The notes below the pieces were generated by a model that was given only the letters and a program-made list of their open reading frames with translations, was not told where the DNA came from and made no database searches. This document shows positions 9,244 through 22,380 of a stretch of 50,594 nucleotides of DNA, one piece after another; position 1 is the first letter of the stretch, and every line of letters starts with the position of its first letter. A program made the translations under genes and the position numbers. Source of the stretch: Conoideocrella luteorostrata (Eukaryota; Ascomycota; Sordariomycetes; Hypocreales; Clavicipitaceae); contig JASWJB010000322.1 in NCBI GenBank assembly GCA_032433595.1, forward strand, positions 1 to 50,594, written 5' to 3'.

Positions 9244-12143
9244 TCATCCGTTTAATAACGATTCGGGTTGTGATTCAGGTTGTTGTGAGGGTGGTTCCTG
9301 ATGTTGAGGCTGCCCAGCGCCAGGGATAGCAGGTACCGGAACAGGCGTCACCTTCGAAGGTGGCATATATTGCGATGCTGGCGTGGGAGTTCCGTTCATC
9401 CCTTGCCTCTGACCAACTGGTGTTTGTGGCTTCGGCTGGTCCATGAGGCTAGCACGAGCTGCAGCCATTCTATTTGCATCCATGTTGCCACCATAGCCTA
9501 TGCCCGTGCCCGTGCCCGTGCCCGTGCCCGCAAAGCCTGGCTGGGACATTTTGTCACCGAACATGGTGGAGCGTTCTTGAGCTGCAACTCGCGCTTTTGC
9601 TTGTTCCAAAATCCGCTGCTGCTGTGCTTCGGGAATGACTGTGTGATAACCAGTCAATCCTGGTGATTGACTGTACTGTGCATGCTGCGCAGGATTGCTG
9701 GCGTGTCTATTCATCTGTGGAGTGCCTTGACCTGGTATTCCAAATCGTTGAGCCTGCTGCTGTTGCATATTGGGCGTCGGACTATAAGAATGTCGGTGGG
9801 GAACTTGATGTGTGATGTTCCTTGGTGGCATACTAGCTCCATTTGTATATGCGGGATAGCTCGGTTGGTTGGGTCCAGTTCCTGGTGTTCCAGACTGCTG
9901 CTGGTACGGCTGCTGGTAATTGAATCGTGCCGCGCTTGGTGTTCCTTGCTGTTGAAGCTGACCGTACTGTGGCCGCTGCTGGCTGGCATACTGAGGCATG
10001 TTTTGGTGACCGTAAGGTGTCTGTGATTTGGCCAGCTGTGCCGCATACTGATTGGGATAGCCATTGGGTCGGGTATACTGGTTCGGCTGCGGCGGTCTAG
10101 GTTGCTGTGCAGGGCTACCCATATTCCGCGGCTGTTGGTAATTGGGAGTTGGCATAGGTCGAAAGTATTGCTGAGGATGAGACGGGGTTCTTGACGGTGT
10201 AGCATACTGGCTTGTTTGTTGAAACTGGTTGGCGAATGTAGTTGAAACGCTGGCTGAGCGCTGCTGCGAGGGTGGACGAGCACTGGTCTGGGTAGCTTGG
10301 GCAACGGCAGCCTGTTGCTGTTGGGCTCTGATACGAGCTTGAACACCAGCGTCGTCCTCTTCCATAACACCACGATATTGATCGGTTTGCATTTGAATCT
10401 TGGTGCTAATGAGAAGATCATCCAGTTGATCCCCATTCAGTTTAGCCACTGCGTATGGCGGCAGAGTTTTGATAATTAGGGCCAGCTGAGCCTTTAGGAC
10501 ATCGTATGTAGCCTGCTCTTCTTCAGAAGGCTGTGGGCCAGAATTGGCGAGCATGTCGCCGTTAACGGGGTCGCTTGATTGGCGATTTTGAGAGTTGGGT
10601 AGGGTCAGGTTACGGATGCGTTGATAGGATGCCAGGGTTTCAATCATATCAGTGACTTCGTCAAGTATATCGTCGACCTCTTTTTCCTCGTCACCTCGCT
10701 TAGACCCCATAGCATCTTCAAGTGAAGGGTCAATGGCACAGTCATCCCAGTTATCAATGGCCTCCTGCACTCCTGCCTCATCAACTTCTTCAGACTTGAT
10801 CTTGCGATTAAAGGCGTTGACATCAGCAACATCTTCAACATATTCAACTTCGACCATCCTTTGAAAGTTTCGGGAGCCAATCTTTTGCCACCACATTCGC
10901 CCAGCAATACCTGAGGAGATCACGGCTGCCGAGTCGTCCTTGCAAGGGGCAAAGCTGGAGAATGCCCCCCTAAATAGTGACTCAATCTCCGATGTCTCCA
11001 GCTCAGAGACGGACGGTTTCTTACCCGCAAGACTCTGAGCTCGCTCTCGTTGCTTAGTCTTCGTCTGGTACGAGGGAGTAGCATTGCTGTAGTCGAGATA
11101 GTGACCAGCCGAAAGCTTAGTATTGAAATAGCAGTTCCCACGATACTTAGCAGTGTCTGCCAGTTCAGGGTGATAGAAGTCCAATGTATTGCCCTTAGCT
11201 TGAGTCTTTGGTTGCTTAGGCGGCTGTAACGGCGGCAGTGGTCGAGGAGAACTGAACAATTCGCCAAGTGTTTGTGTCCGCTCCTGAGGGTTGCTTGGAG
11301 CCACCCGTGAGAAGGTAACGCCTGGCGGAAGGTTGAAGTCCGTCAAATCGATATCTTGTGATAGGGGCAAGCTTGAAAAGAGCCGTCTCTCTTGCGGCGC
11401 GTAACCGACGACGGACAAAATTGTCTGACCCTTACTAGAAGCAGATCTGGACCCATCCCAACCATCTGGTGCCGCTAGTGCGGGAGTCTTGGGGTATGCT
11501 CTTTCCCTTTCGAAAATGGCGACGGCTTGCTGTTTGAACTCGGCGATGCGGTTGCGGGTCTTCGTGTTCGCTATACTACCAGAGCCATCAGGAGCTTTAG
11601 ACCTAATCTCTGACAAAGCAGCATCAGCAGCGGACATCACATCAGAGGCAATTTCCTCCATGTGCGAGTACGCATCAGAAGCAATCTTATCCGATATTGA
11701 CTTAAGCGACGGCGGCTCTGATGACTTTTGTCGCTTCGTGTCGGGTTCGTCCGTTGGTTGAGAGTCTTGTACTGGTCGTTTAAGGATTGGGGGCTCGATA
11801 TCAATGCTGCAGTGTGATGGTCAGCCATTACACTTGGTGAATGCGAGAAGTAAAGAGGATGGCAATATCGATCTCCCGCAGTATTGACATGAATCCTGGA
11901 GACGGCCCAAGGGGGCGCGGGGGCTTACCTCTTCAAAACTTCAAAATAGTTCTTGATCAGATCCCTCTGCTCCCCTCCGACCCATTGGCGGGGTGGAGTC
12001 GGCTTCTGTTCCTCAACGCCCGTCATCTCCTCTGCACCGTACTCATTGTCGCGTTTTCTCTTACCAGGAACGGTGAGGAGCAAATTATCATCGCTTGCAG
12101 GCGTCGATGCGCCGTTCACATCAGCCGATGTTGGCTGCGCCAT
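9244..12143 (-). CDS. Large Gln/Pro-rich, probably nuclear protein; family not recognised
   Basis: Exons 12143-11929 and 11806-9244 join (donor GTAAGC, acceptor CAG, phase 2) to give 925 residues. The start MAQPTSAD leads into a basic PGKRKRDNE stretch resembling a nuclear localisation signal, then RDLIKNYFEVLKR, which continues across the intron into SIDIEPPILKRP. The folded part appears to be residues 70-560. It contains LFRGAFSSFAP and GRMWWQKIGSRNFQRM (about 349-387), an acidic segment, and a helical block with LPPYAVAKLNGDQLDDLL (about 520-540). From about 565 to the end it is dominated by Gln, Pro, Tyr and Asn, prion-like in composition. The layout suggests a chromatin-remodelling or coactivator subunit; an RSC-type subunit is one possibility. 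This is inference only. Confidence 0.8.
9501..9530. repeat. Hexanucleotide repeat (CCCGTG)n in coding sequence
   Basis: About five tandem CCCGTG units read on the minus strand as alternating Gly-Thr codons in the low-complexity tail of the Gln-rich protein. Such runs tend to vary in length between strains. Confidence 0.9.
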
Positions 12144-13129
12144 TTTGAGATTGTGGTCGGGCGACTAGTGGTGATGCTGCCGCGCCTCGTCGCCTCGTCG
12201 CGATACGCGGTGCAGTCGTGGAGAACAGATTGGTGCGACTCTGGGCCCTCTCATCAAGGGTTGTCGAAAAAGTCCTCTACATCCAACGTAGGAAGTGCAA
12301 TCAGGATTCACGCCTGCAAAATGGCGATCCAGGACCCGCAGATCCAGATGACGCGATTTTATGATTTCCAGCGAATGGCTGCGAGGCGTAATGCACCAGA
12401 AGGGGCTGCTGGGGAAGAATGTGTCGTGGATCACCGAACGAGTTGGTAGGTACATCTGGCTTGCCTGGGTGCCGGACTAACTACCGCTAGAGACGGAAAA
12501 GTCTAAAACTGCATGCACGTGACCGGAACCACCTCCAGCATCGTCCACTGTTCGCCTCACTGTTGCATCAGGCCATGATAAGTTCAATCCTGAGCCCTGG
12601 GTTTGACAGTTGTGAACGAAAACTAATATCAATCGATGTTGTGGACACCGTGACATATTCAATAGATTAGCTGCATAATTTTACCTGCATTTTGTTGCTG
12701 TTGTTGTTCTTATTTTGAGTGATGCGATGACCGGGAATGGGAAACCAGCATTATTAACCTTGCCAACTTCAGCATTCGACTACTTCCGTAGTCCCGTTCT
12801 AACACACCCACCACAAATGCTGCTGGAATCTTTGTTTCGAGTTATCGTCAGGCTTGGTGAGCCGCACATGTTTGATGTCACAAAGTATTCGCACAGTTTC
12901 ACTTAGTAAGCCATTTAATGAGTGATTTCAAGTCGAATGCTCGCGTTAATAATTCTTACTCAATACTGATACTTCCGAGACCCTTATTACTACATACACA
13001 AGCCAGTACAACTAACAAGTCGAAACAGTATGAATGCAACCAAGGCGAGACCTAGACTTTAGTGAGGAGCCGTGTTCTTCGACTCGCTTCGAGTTGGGCC
13101 AGCACCTCTCTTTGTGACTAGCACGTTCT
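12144..13129. other. Intergenic region, no supported gene
   Basis: About 1 kb between the Gln-rich gene start and the PEP4 stop. A plus-strand frame at 12174-12449 begins with a presequence-like MLPRLVASSRYAVQSW, but its ATG is only 31 bp from the divergent start codon of the neighbour and nothing else supports it. The rest holds no protein-like frame. Confidence 0.5.
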
Positions 13130-14465
<1,336 letters not shown>

Positions 14466-17390
14466 CTTGGGCGACACCTTGAGGGAATCGGACACTCAAA
14501 AAGTAGAATCGGAGAAGCTTGTGGGGTCAGATACAATGCAAGTGGTGATGGAATTGACCAGCACTCGTGTTGTGATGGATGTTACGGAAAATGGGAAGAG
14601 GAGAAGTCAAGCAAGTGGTCACAGAGGGCGAGCCAGTCCGGGGGGGGGTTGGTAGTGGCGGCGGCGACCAGTCGAGAATCGATGACTGAGACGTCAGTTG
14701 CTGAAAGCGTGCTTTTCCTGCAGGCTTGTGCTCATGGCTGCCGATGTTGGGGCGCTTGCGTGAGCGTCCTGCCTACGGCGAGGGAAATGACGCACTACTT
14801 ACTAACTAAGTGACGGGTGACCTTCACAGCGCCAACTAGTGGAGACGAGACGGACCAGACCTTCCGTCATCTCGCTCTCTCCGCAGGTACCCGGCAATGG
14901 TAGGGTACCGAAAAAGATAGCACATCGCGAATCACTGCTGTCAACAGACATCGTCAATTACAATCGCCACGGCTGCCAGAAAATTGGCAACATTGGCCTA
15001 AATTTAAAGAGAGCACCGTCAGCTAGGGCCGGCACTATGAATCCATTTTCACTCATTTTAATAATTGAATTGCACATTCAGAATTTGACTTCAACGATGC
15101 AGTGAATTAGTCACGAGCGCAAGCACGAGCCTTATGGTTCATTGTTGTTGAACGCACATCAACAAGTCCATTACGGAGTACTGTAACCCGGTATTGTTGG
15201 TCAATGTTCTCCGGCAGGGTACAGGCGGCATTTAATGTGTTTTTAACTTATCGGATAATTCCAGGAGGGACAACAACAAAAAAAAATTTAAAACATAATT
15301 GCATTGCACAAGAAATCGCCCTTTCTAACCTTTCCGTCTTCCGTAACAACTGCCGCATCTGAAGCCAATATCAGCAGGTACAATATTGTAAGATCTACCA
15401 GTATATTTAAATTTCTCGTAACAAAATCACATCATTTCATCGCCACATTGTACGGAGAAGACTTAATGCAGCCGTTAATTACCCCGGAGAGTAGTTATTC
15501 AGACTGGGTGTGCTCTCTTGTTTTTTTCACCCGCTACCAAGGCCACAGAGCCAAGGTCCCCCAGCTTCCCAGGGTAGCTACACTCGCTTATTGCCATGCA
15601 ACCCAAAACAGCTATCGCATGACAACGACCTTAAGGCAAAATTGGCTCATCCAGCTAGCCCTTGTCTCCGTGGTAACATCGTTGAATACGCTGAGTGCAT
15701 CAAACCATCCAGGTCGGCAATTTGCTTTGCCTAAATACGTCCATGGTGCTGCATTGTTTCAGGTACAATGCACCGGGTGCTGCAACCGAGGATGGCAAGA
15801 ACATGACGACGCAATCCGAAACTCTGTTCTTGGCTGCGTTCCGGCAAGCATGATCGTCATGCGCTAGTGCGGGTTTGCAGTTGACGCAAATCACGTTGTG
15901 CCGCAGATGCTAAGTCCGGGGCAAAGACGTATCAATCACAACGGCTTCACAATAGTCTCCTACCAACAAGAGCACTCAAGTTCATACTACAAATATATGA
16001 GACGTCATAAGTACTAATCGGATCTGAGATTTTCGCATAGGATGTTGAGCAGAAAATATCCCGCCCGTAGCAGCACAAGCGACACTGAAAAGTTGCTCAA
16101 CCCACAGCGCCAGAAGCCACCTGCTTTGAGGAAAGCTTTATTTCGTACTGAGAGTGTGGCAAAACACATTTGGACGTAAGTATCATTAACATAAGCGAAC
16201 ATAGGCTACTGAATCATGTCCCCGTCCTCTCCACGACATTTTTGGTAAGGTGTGCCGGAATAGTTACCTACTGTGCGAGCTATACCACCGGCTCAAAATA
16301 AAAATAAGATATAGATAGTTTGAAAGTTCATCATCAAAAGCAATGCTTATAATTGAAAGCAGCAGGCTAACTCGCTCATCATTTAGTGCATTGGGTGCTT
16401 AGGTCTGTAACGATTCGGACATAGAGCGCACTCATCAAACACGCTCCTAACTAAGCCACAACGGACCTGCATAGGTAGATGGAGGCATTCAATTCATACC
16501 CGTGACTCTGATTTCATAGTTGTTATCGCAGGGCCGTCAGTAGTAGCTTTGCATTAGGCTAGCTGATGGAGCATTAGCTACCGAGCGTGCCTCCTCTCAT
16601 CTTCACCAGCTCTTATTCTTTCCAGCTCCTTTCGGCTCCAACAGAAGCCGTGTTTGATGAGCCCAAGTATTCCGATATGCATATAACGCTGCATATTTAT
16701 ACCTTTTTTTATAGCTATTTTATGGTGCGATGGTGACGGTTAAATTTGCTGCTAAATTAGTTAGCACAATTAACTTAGTGCTATGCCTTGTTGCAACATA
16801 TATCAATAGTATCCGAATGTGGCGCTGTATGTGGGAAATATAACTAAACGGCCACGAACTCTATATCAAACTTAAGATCCCACAAAAAAAAAAGGCACAC
16901 GCATTTAAAGCATACAAAATATTTACTTTTTCTCTGTTTTTATTTCCAATAATAATAATAACCTATAGCAGAAACAACGTTGAATATTCCACCGTATCTT
17001 CCTTTAACCAAAGAAAGACAGCCCAATTGGCTTCCTTAGCAAGTCCAACAAAGTATCTAGTATAAATCCCAGGAGAACTGTTACGTGCTGGATACGGCCA
17101 GTGGAATGCTGGACGTGGCACGTGGCTTGTCAGTATGAGCTGTATAATTAGTATTATAAATGTAAAGATAAGTGTAAATAAAGCAAAGCAATGCACAAGT
17201 GAGGTGTCAGATAGTTGTAAGATGGTTGTTGATTCTATCTACTAACGGGCTGGATTCGACCTTTTATGTGTCGAATCCGCCACGTGAGTGACTTGAGTAG
17301 CCCGTGCTAGTTATAGCTATCTTGATACGCAACAAGAACCTTTGCCGCCTAGAAATCCAACAGCGACGAAATAACCGTTTTTTAGGAACA
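14466..17390. other. Gene-poor tract upstream of PEP4
   Basis: The first few hundred bases should hold the PEP4 promoter. From about 15,000 the sequence becomes A/T-richer with long homopolymer runs (near 15280, 16890). Frames such as 15304-15867 have no protein character. A TACGGAGTACTG element sits at 15172 and a 9-bp perfect inverted repeat at 17252-17278. Confidence 0.5.
17252..17278. repeat. Perfect 9-bp inverted repeat (hairpin)
   Basis: GGATTCGAC (17252-17260) and GTCGAATCC (17270-17278) flank a 9-nt T-rich spacer. It lies about 110 bp beyond the 3' end of the pseudogene fragment. It could be a transposon end, a small hairpin or a palindromic binding site; the sequence alone does not decide. 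Confidence 0.7.
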
Positions 17391-17938
17391 CTATATAACT
17401 GGCTTACGCCTATTCATCACATTAATTAAAAATAACAACGCTCTCGGTGCGCTAGTCACCGCCGCAACTCTATGCTTAGACAACATATCACGTTCGTACT
17501 GCACCAGCGTGCCGTGAGAACAGTAAAATCCATAAACATTATTAGTCTCTTGTATCAGACTAACTTTATTAAACACTGACTTATACAGAAAAATTGGCAT
17601 TTTCGGGGCTGCTTTCCCCCAAGCGTTAGCCTCGATGATGTCCAAATTCGCAGGAGACGTTGTGAATCCGTCTTTGAACATGGACTTAACATCCTTGAAG
17701 GCGAATTCGACAGCGTTTGGTGTAAAGCAGAACCACAGCGGGGCATCTCAAAAAGCTTGAACATATCTCTAATACATTCCCCATAATGATGAGTTTCCTG
17801 TAGCTTTGAATCGCCGAACAGCTCCTGCAGTGGAGAACGAAATTCGGAGATGAGCGGCGCACGCGATCACGTATGGTGCCTTTCTAATCGAGCTGGATGA
17901 TATCGGAGACCCGTGAAGTTAAATGTTATTAGCATATT
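17391..17938 (-). pseudogene. Decayed coding fragment of an unrecognised protein
   Basis: Read on the minus strand, about 180 codons of convincing protein sequence run from near 17938 to a stop at 17391. They include LISEFRSPLQELFGD, LWFCFTPNAVEFAFKDV, NLDIIEANAWGKAAPKMP, and VYGFYCSHGTLVQYERDM. Two lesions break it. One is an in-frame TGA at 17867-17869, one C-to-T step from CGA. The other is a single-base frameshift near 17744-17747, where losing a G would turn Glu-Asp into the present out-of-frame GAGATG. No start codon, upstream exon or partner gene was found. I do not recognise the family. The C-to-T stop would fit cytosine deamination or RIP, but one site is not proof. Confidence 0.6.
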
Positions 17939-20900
17939 GTCAAAATAGATACGGAGTACCAGTCCCGAGTGGTACTTAGGCTAAAATACCAGGTAAGAAG
18001 AAACTGGAAGTGGTATAAAATGTCTCACTTTAAAGTTGGAATGGAGAAAATGGTGCAGCAATCGTGAGATTTTGTCCCAATGATGGGTGCAGGACGCGAT
18101 TGAGCCGACGTTCCAATACAAACGATTAGATGTGTACCTAATCGTCATGCCTCGGATATGGAACGCGCCGTACGCAATTACTTTGACTGCTTACCAACCG
18201 CTAGGATGTTGCGCGATACTTAGGCATGAACCCAAAATGGGAGTGCCAGCCAGAAAAGATCACATCAACTTTCCTAGTATCCTGGGCGCTACACCTTTTT
18301 TATGGGATTGCGTCTTCGTTCAAATGCACAGAGCACAAATGTTGCATGACATCATTTTATTTGCACAGGAAAGAGGGCTGGAGGAGTCATCTCGTATAGC
18401 TCCACCACTCTACGAAACATCGTACCATGTAACAGCTTGGCAGACCTGTACAATACGGAAAACTTCGTGTCATCAGCTCCGGCGCTCTAGAAACTTGGAC
18501 AGCCTGCATGCAAGACTCAAACTACTAGTTATTCTTTGAGCAGTTTTCATCAACATGGTTGCTAAAAAGCGCTCAAAATGACATGGCCCTTTCTCTTTAC
18601 CAAAAGCCAGATGGACGTGGAGCCAGTTGCATTACGGGGGATTACAGAGTATACAATACTCCGTACGGGGTATCATCCTCCCGACCACTGTATCCCGCAC
18701 AGTACAAAGCGCACATGCAGTTTTGGATGGTTCCATAGTTACGGAGTAACAAAGAGCGATCCGGCCTACGTTTCGCGTCTCCCTCTTGGTGCTCGCCAAA
18801 GCATTACAAAAACCTGTTTTTCATTTTGCTACGGTGTGCCCCTTGGGCCTTTGAGCCAATTTTGCTTTTGGCGAGTGGATCACGCCAACGAAGGTTTTAA
18901 CAAAAGCGATTTATGGCGAGGCAGGCAGTTTGCCCGTGTGGCTGTGACAGGACAGGCGACAAACAGGGGGTTGTTGGAAGGAGAACCGACAACGTATTGT
19001 ACTATTGTCTCAAGTCTGCGACTGCCACCGCTCGGCCGTAATGTCGCAGGGTGAGACCTCATGATTTGTTGTCACACAGTGTTTAACAGTGCATCCAAGC
19101 ACAAATGACTTACGGAGTATGAGCTTTTCATTCCTGCACGGAGTTATCGCTGACGGGCTGCGGAGTATATGGGCCTCCCGTGCCATGTACTGCAGTCCGT
19201 ACTTCGTACAGAGCGCCCTGATAACTCAATCGTCCATCGTTTGGTCTTTGATCCGCCGTACTCTATTCCAACACGAGGAAACATGCTAGACGGGGCATAG
19301 AAAGTGCCACAGGGTCCAGTGTTGAAATTCAGGTCCTGACGTACTCTAGCTATCCACTCCGCGCAGTCCAACCTACGGAGTACCGAGTACACAGTGCTGA
19401 TTACGGCCTTTTGCTCGACGCGCGAATGCAGGAACGCGCCTTTCTTGCATCTGCTGGGCTTAGTATTGCCAGGCATGTGCCTCTAATCGGTTCAACTCGT
19501 GCTCATGTAAAATGCATATTGCATTGCAGAGGCCCAACCATTTCGACACAGAACAATAAATGCACTATACCAAGTAAATTGTATGGAAATTAAACTCCGG
19601 CGTTTCGTACTTATAGATCGAGTCTATAAGACGGACTAGCGAGGTCACGTTCCTCGCTCACACAAAAAGCACGTCGTTCGGTGCCGCGGTGCCGTGCGTG
19701 TTGCATAATCCCTTCGAGCCCCGATCTGGTCGGTCCAGAAAATGCTCATGTGCCTATTAATCCTATTAATACAGTAATCACTCCAGTCGGCTGTGTCGTA
19801 AGGAGTATAGCGAAATGAAAGGCATGCAAGAATGCGCCAAACTAGCACAATCGAAAGTGGTGTGCGTGGCATTGCTCGTCAGTTTGATTAGTGTGGACTT
19901 GCTAGCTTGGATGAAGTCTCGTCGCAGTACTGGAAACGGAAGATCCTGCTCATTCGAAGCGACAATGTTAGGCACAGATTATGCATTGGCAGCAAATAAG
20001 TAACAGCCTGTGATAAAGATAAAGTACCAATTACCTTGGAGTGAACTAGCCTGATCAGCATGCGGGTTGGGGGGCCCCTGACAATAATTTAGAGCTTACG
20101 GAGCGCCCTGTTCCTGCATCCAGGGCATCCAGGCGCCAATGACTCCCGAAAGACACGGTCATTACGGTCAAGACGGTGACAGCTGACAGTTTGCAGGCTC
20201 TGGGAGACAGGAAGGAACGTGATGAGCCCACACACCACGTCTAGAATAGGCGTACTTCTGCACCCCGGCGGAGGCACACTAGCATGGAGATGAGGACCCG
20301 GTATACCAGTACAATGGGCTTTACTCCCACGGTCTTGGGTCTCAAGTGGCGGGCAATGCCTTGTAGGGGATGAGTTCATTCTACCAGCTCCCGCCAACAT
20401 TGAAGTACTAGACGCACGATGAGGCTGATAGAAGGTACTGAGTAGTCTGCGTCCGCGTCCCGAGGTATGAACGGGGAAAGACGCTCCAAAAGCACCACGA
20501 AGCATGATGTAGCGAGGTGATTTCATCAGTGGAGCGGAGGCTTCCAGCTGTTCTATCCAGGGGAACAGGTTGGCGATGTCCTGCCAACGCTCTCGCTGGG
20601 GTTGAGTTGATCATACACAGTAAACGAAACACTGTATGGAGTACCAAGGTCCTGGCTAACAAATAATGAGAATAGGGAACGTGCCACTGGCTGGTAAGAG
20701 CCGGCAAGGACCAGGCAAAGGTCAAGCAATAACCCGGGGGGTGGTGACTGGTGTGCGAGGAATGTGTCGTACTGTGCAAACAAATCAATAACAGCCAGCC
20801 AATGTCGAGCACGGCTAGTCGATTCACCGCACGCCGGCGTTCTGCACCGCTGTTTGATCGACAACGACAGCTGTACGGAGTACGGCACTCCGACTCCAGA

Positions 20901-21367
20901 GAAATAACGAGAAACACGCCTGCTAGTGCCATTTGACAACACAGATCCGGGCGTGTCTGCATCAACTTGTGCAGCATACTAGTTTGTTGTATGTATTACT
21001 AGTACAATACGGAGTACGGAGCGCACAGTTATGTACGTACTCGGAACAGTAGGCACGACACGTCTGGCCTATGTGAGTACCACGCCATAATAGCGTCGAC
21101 TTGGTGCTCCTTGTCCTATGCCCCATGCTCTGTGCTCCGCGCTTCGTTATACCAAACAGGATTACTCCGCAACAATAATTGATTGACATTGTTCATGTGG
21201 TGATGGTGGTGTGAGGTGAATGGGGCGAGTCCGGAGCAAGGAAAATACTAGTATTGGTCGCGCGGTCATTTGCATCAGTCTGAAGGCCAGGACGCGCATC
21301 GCAAGCCACGTACAGGAACGTTGCAGGCGCTACTACGTGCCCCGAGTGAGCTCTGAAGTCCGCAGAT
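17939..21367. other. Gene-poor accessory tract with many CGGAGTA half-sites
   Basis: No supported gene in 3.4 kb. CGGAGTA or TACTCCG elements occur near 17950, 18656, 18741, 19111, 19160, 19373, 20874 and 21008, clearly denser than elsewhere. Frames at 18087-18539, 18578-19054 and 20408-20977 (minus) have random-looking composition and no splice logic. Confidence 0.55.
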
Positions 21368-22380
21368 GGTGGTGGAGTTGGTATCCATTTTTTGGCAAAT
21401 TTCTTAGCTTCCATTTCCATCGCTTCAGTAGCTGATTGGCTTGTTGGCTCCATCGCGCTGTGGCAAGTCGTCCCAAGCAAGGTCGACTGGCACTGCAAGG
21501 CACTGGTTTTGGGGCGTCTTGTATCCCCCCATCCCCTACCCGACGGCTGAGCTTCTACCATTCGCAGCCTCGGACCTGGACTAAGCCCCAAACCCCTTGC
21601 CGTGCCTGTCCCTGTCAACCCTGTCCGTCCAGTCAAATTCTTCGCTACGCTCTCCCTCCCTCTCTGTGTGCTGCATTTTCGGGACCAGATCGTACCCAAG
21701 CCAGACACGCCCACTCCACCCCCCCAGGCCCGATCCTCTCTCTCCTCTCGCCCTCTCCCAGCGTCTTTATTCTCTCATCATCGTCTCGCCTTGCCCCTTC
21801 AACCAAACCGTCTGGTCGCTCGTTCCAGTCGTCGTCGCTCGTTCTCGCCGACCACCAACGTCCTGCATTTTCAATCTTGACATCGGTCGTCTGTGCGGCA
21901 GTTGCATTTTGTCTGTCTCTTGTGTTTACACAGTAAACAGGCTCGGTCTTGTCCTTGCAACGCTCAGCGATCCTGAATTTTCGTCCCTGTCAACCACAAT
22001 AGGGGACGACCAGCAAATCGCTTGCTCGAATCTCACCATCTGCCCTTCAGTTTCCAGGTCCAACTTTCGTTGTGCCACGAGCACCTTTCGAGACCCAGTC
22101 ACCAAAGCCAGTTATACTCGAGTCGACGACCCAATTGTGTGTGTGCTCTTTTTGTCTTTTTTTTTTCTTTCTTGACATCACAGTCTGGGCACGACGCTTC
22201 CCTGGTGGATTCGACTCGATTGCCTGATTATTCTGGTTGGAAGTTATTCCAAGTGTTGTTCCATACGTCGGTGGTCGATACGAAATCCTCGACTTCTCTT
22301 TCAGGAACTACGTATTTCCATCGTCTGCTTACGGTTAACCAACTTTCGACTCAGCCACTTCATTTGTCTTGAAGCTCAAT
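21368..22380 (+). promoter_or_regulatory. ATG-free leader of the WSC gene, about 1 kb
   Basis: I read every line from 21368 to 22380 and found no ATG on the plus strand; the previous one is at 21365. The stretch is C/T-rich. Around 16 ATGs would be expected in 1013 nt at equal base frequencies, fewer at this composition. This is the signature of a long scanned 5' UTR under selection against upstream starts. An intron within it is possible and the transcription start is unknown. Confidence 0.65.

Noticed and set aside
12174..12449. 91-codon plus frame with a presequence-like start (MLPRLVASSRYAVQSW)
   Set aside because: Its ATG is 31 bp from the start of the divergent Gln-rich gene, there is no recognisable mature domain, and the intron-like GTAGGT...CTAG at its end does not extend it.
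15304..15867. 187-codon plus frame in the gene-poor tract
   Set aside because: No protein-like segments, no splice logic; consistent with chance.
18087..19054. Two plus frames of 150 and 158 codons
   Set aside because: Composition is random-like, and they sit among CGGAGTA elements without start context or homologous feel.
20408..20977. 189-codon minus frame
   Set aside because: Cys/Arg/Ser-rich, no domain, includes a CGGAGTA element; likely chance.
21193..21714. 173-codon minus frame antisense to the WSC leader
   Set aside because: It arises from the C/T-rich leader read backwards; no motif.
22369..22380. Start of the WSC protein four codons upstream at a TTG
   Set aside because: There is no ATG there; the ATG at 22381 starts a clean signal peptide.
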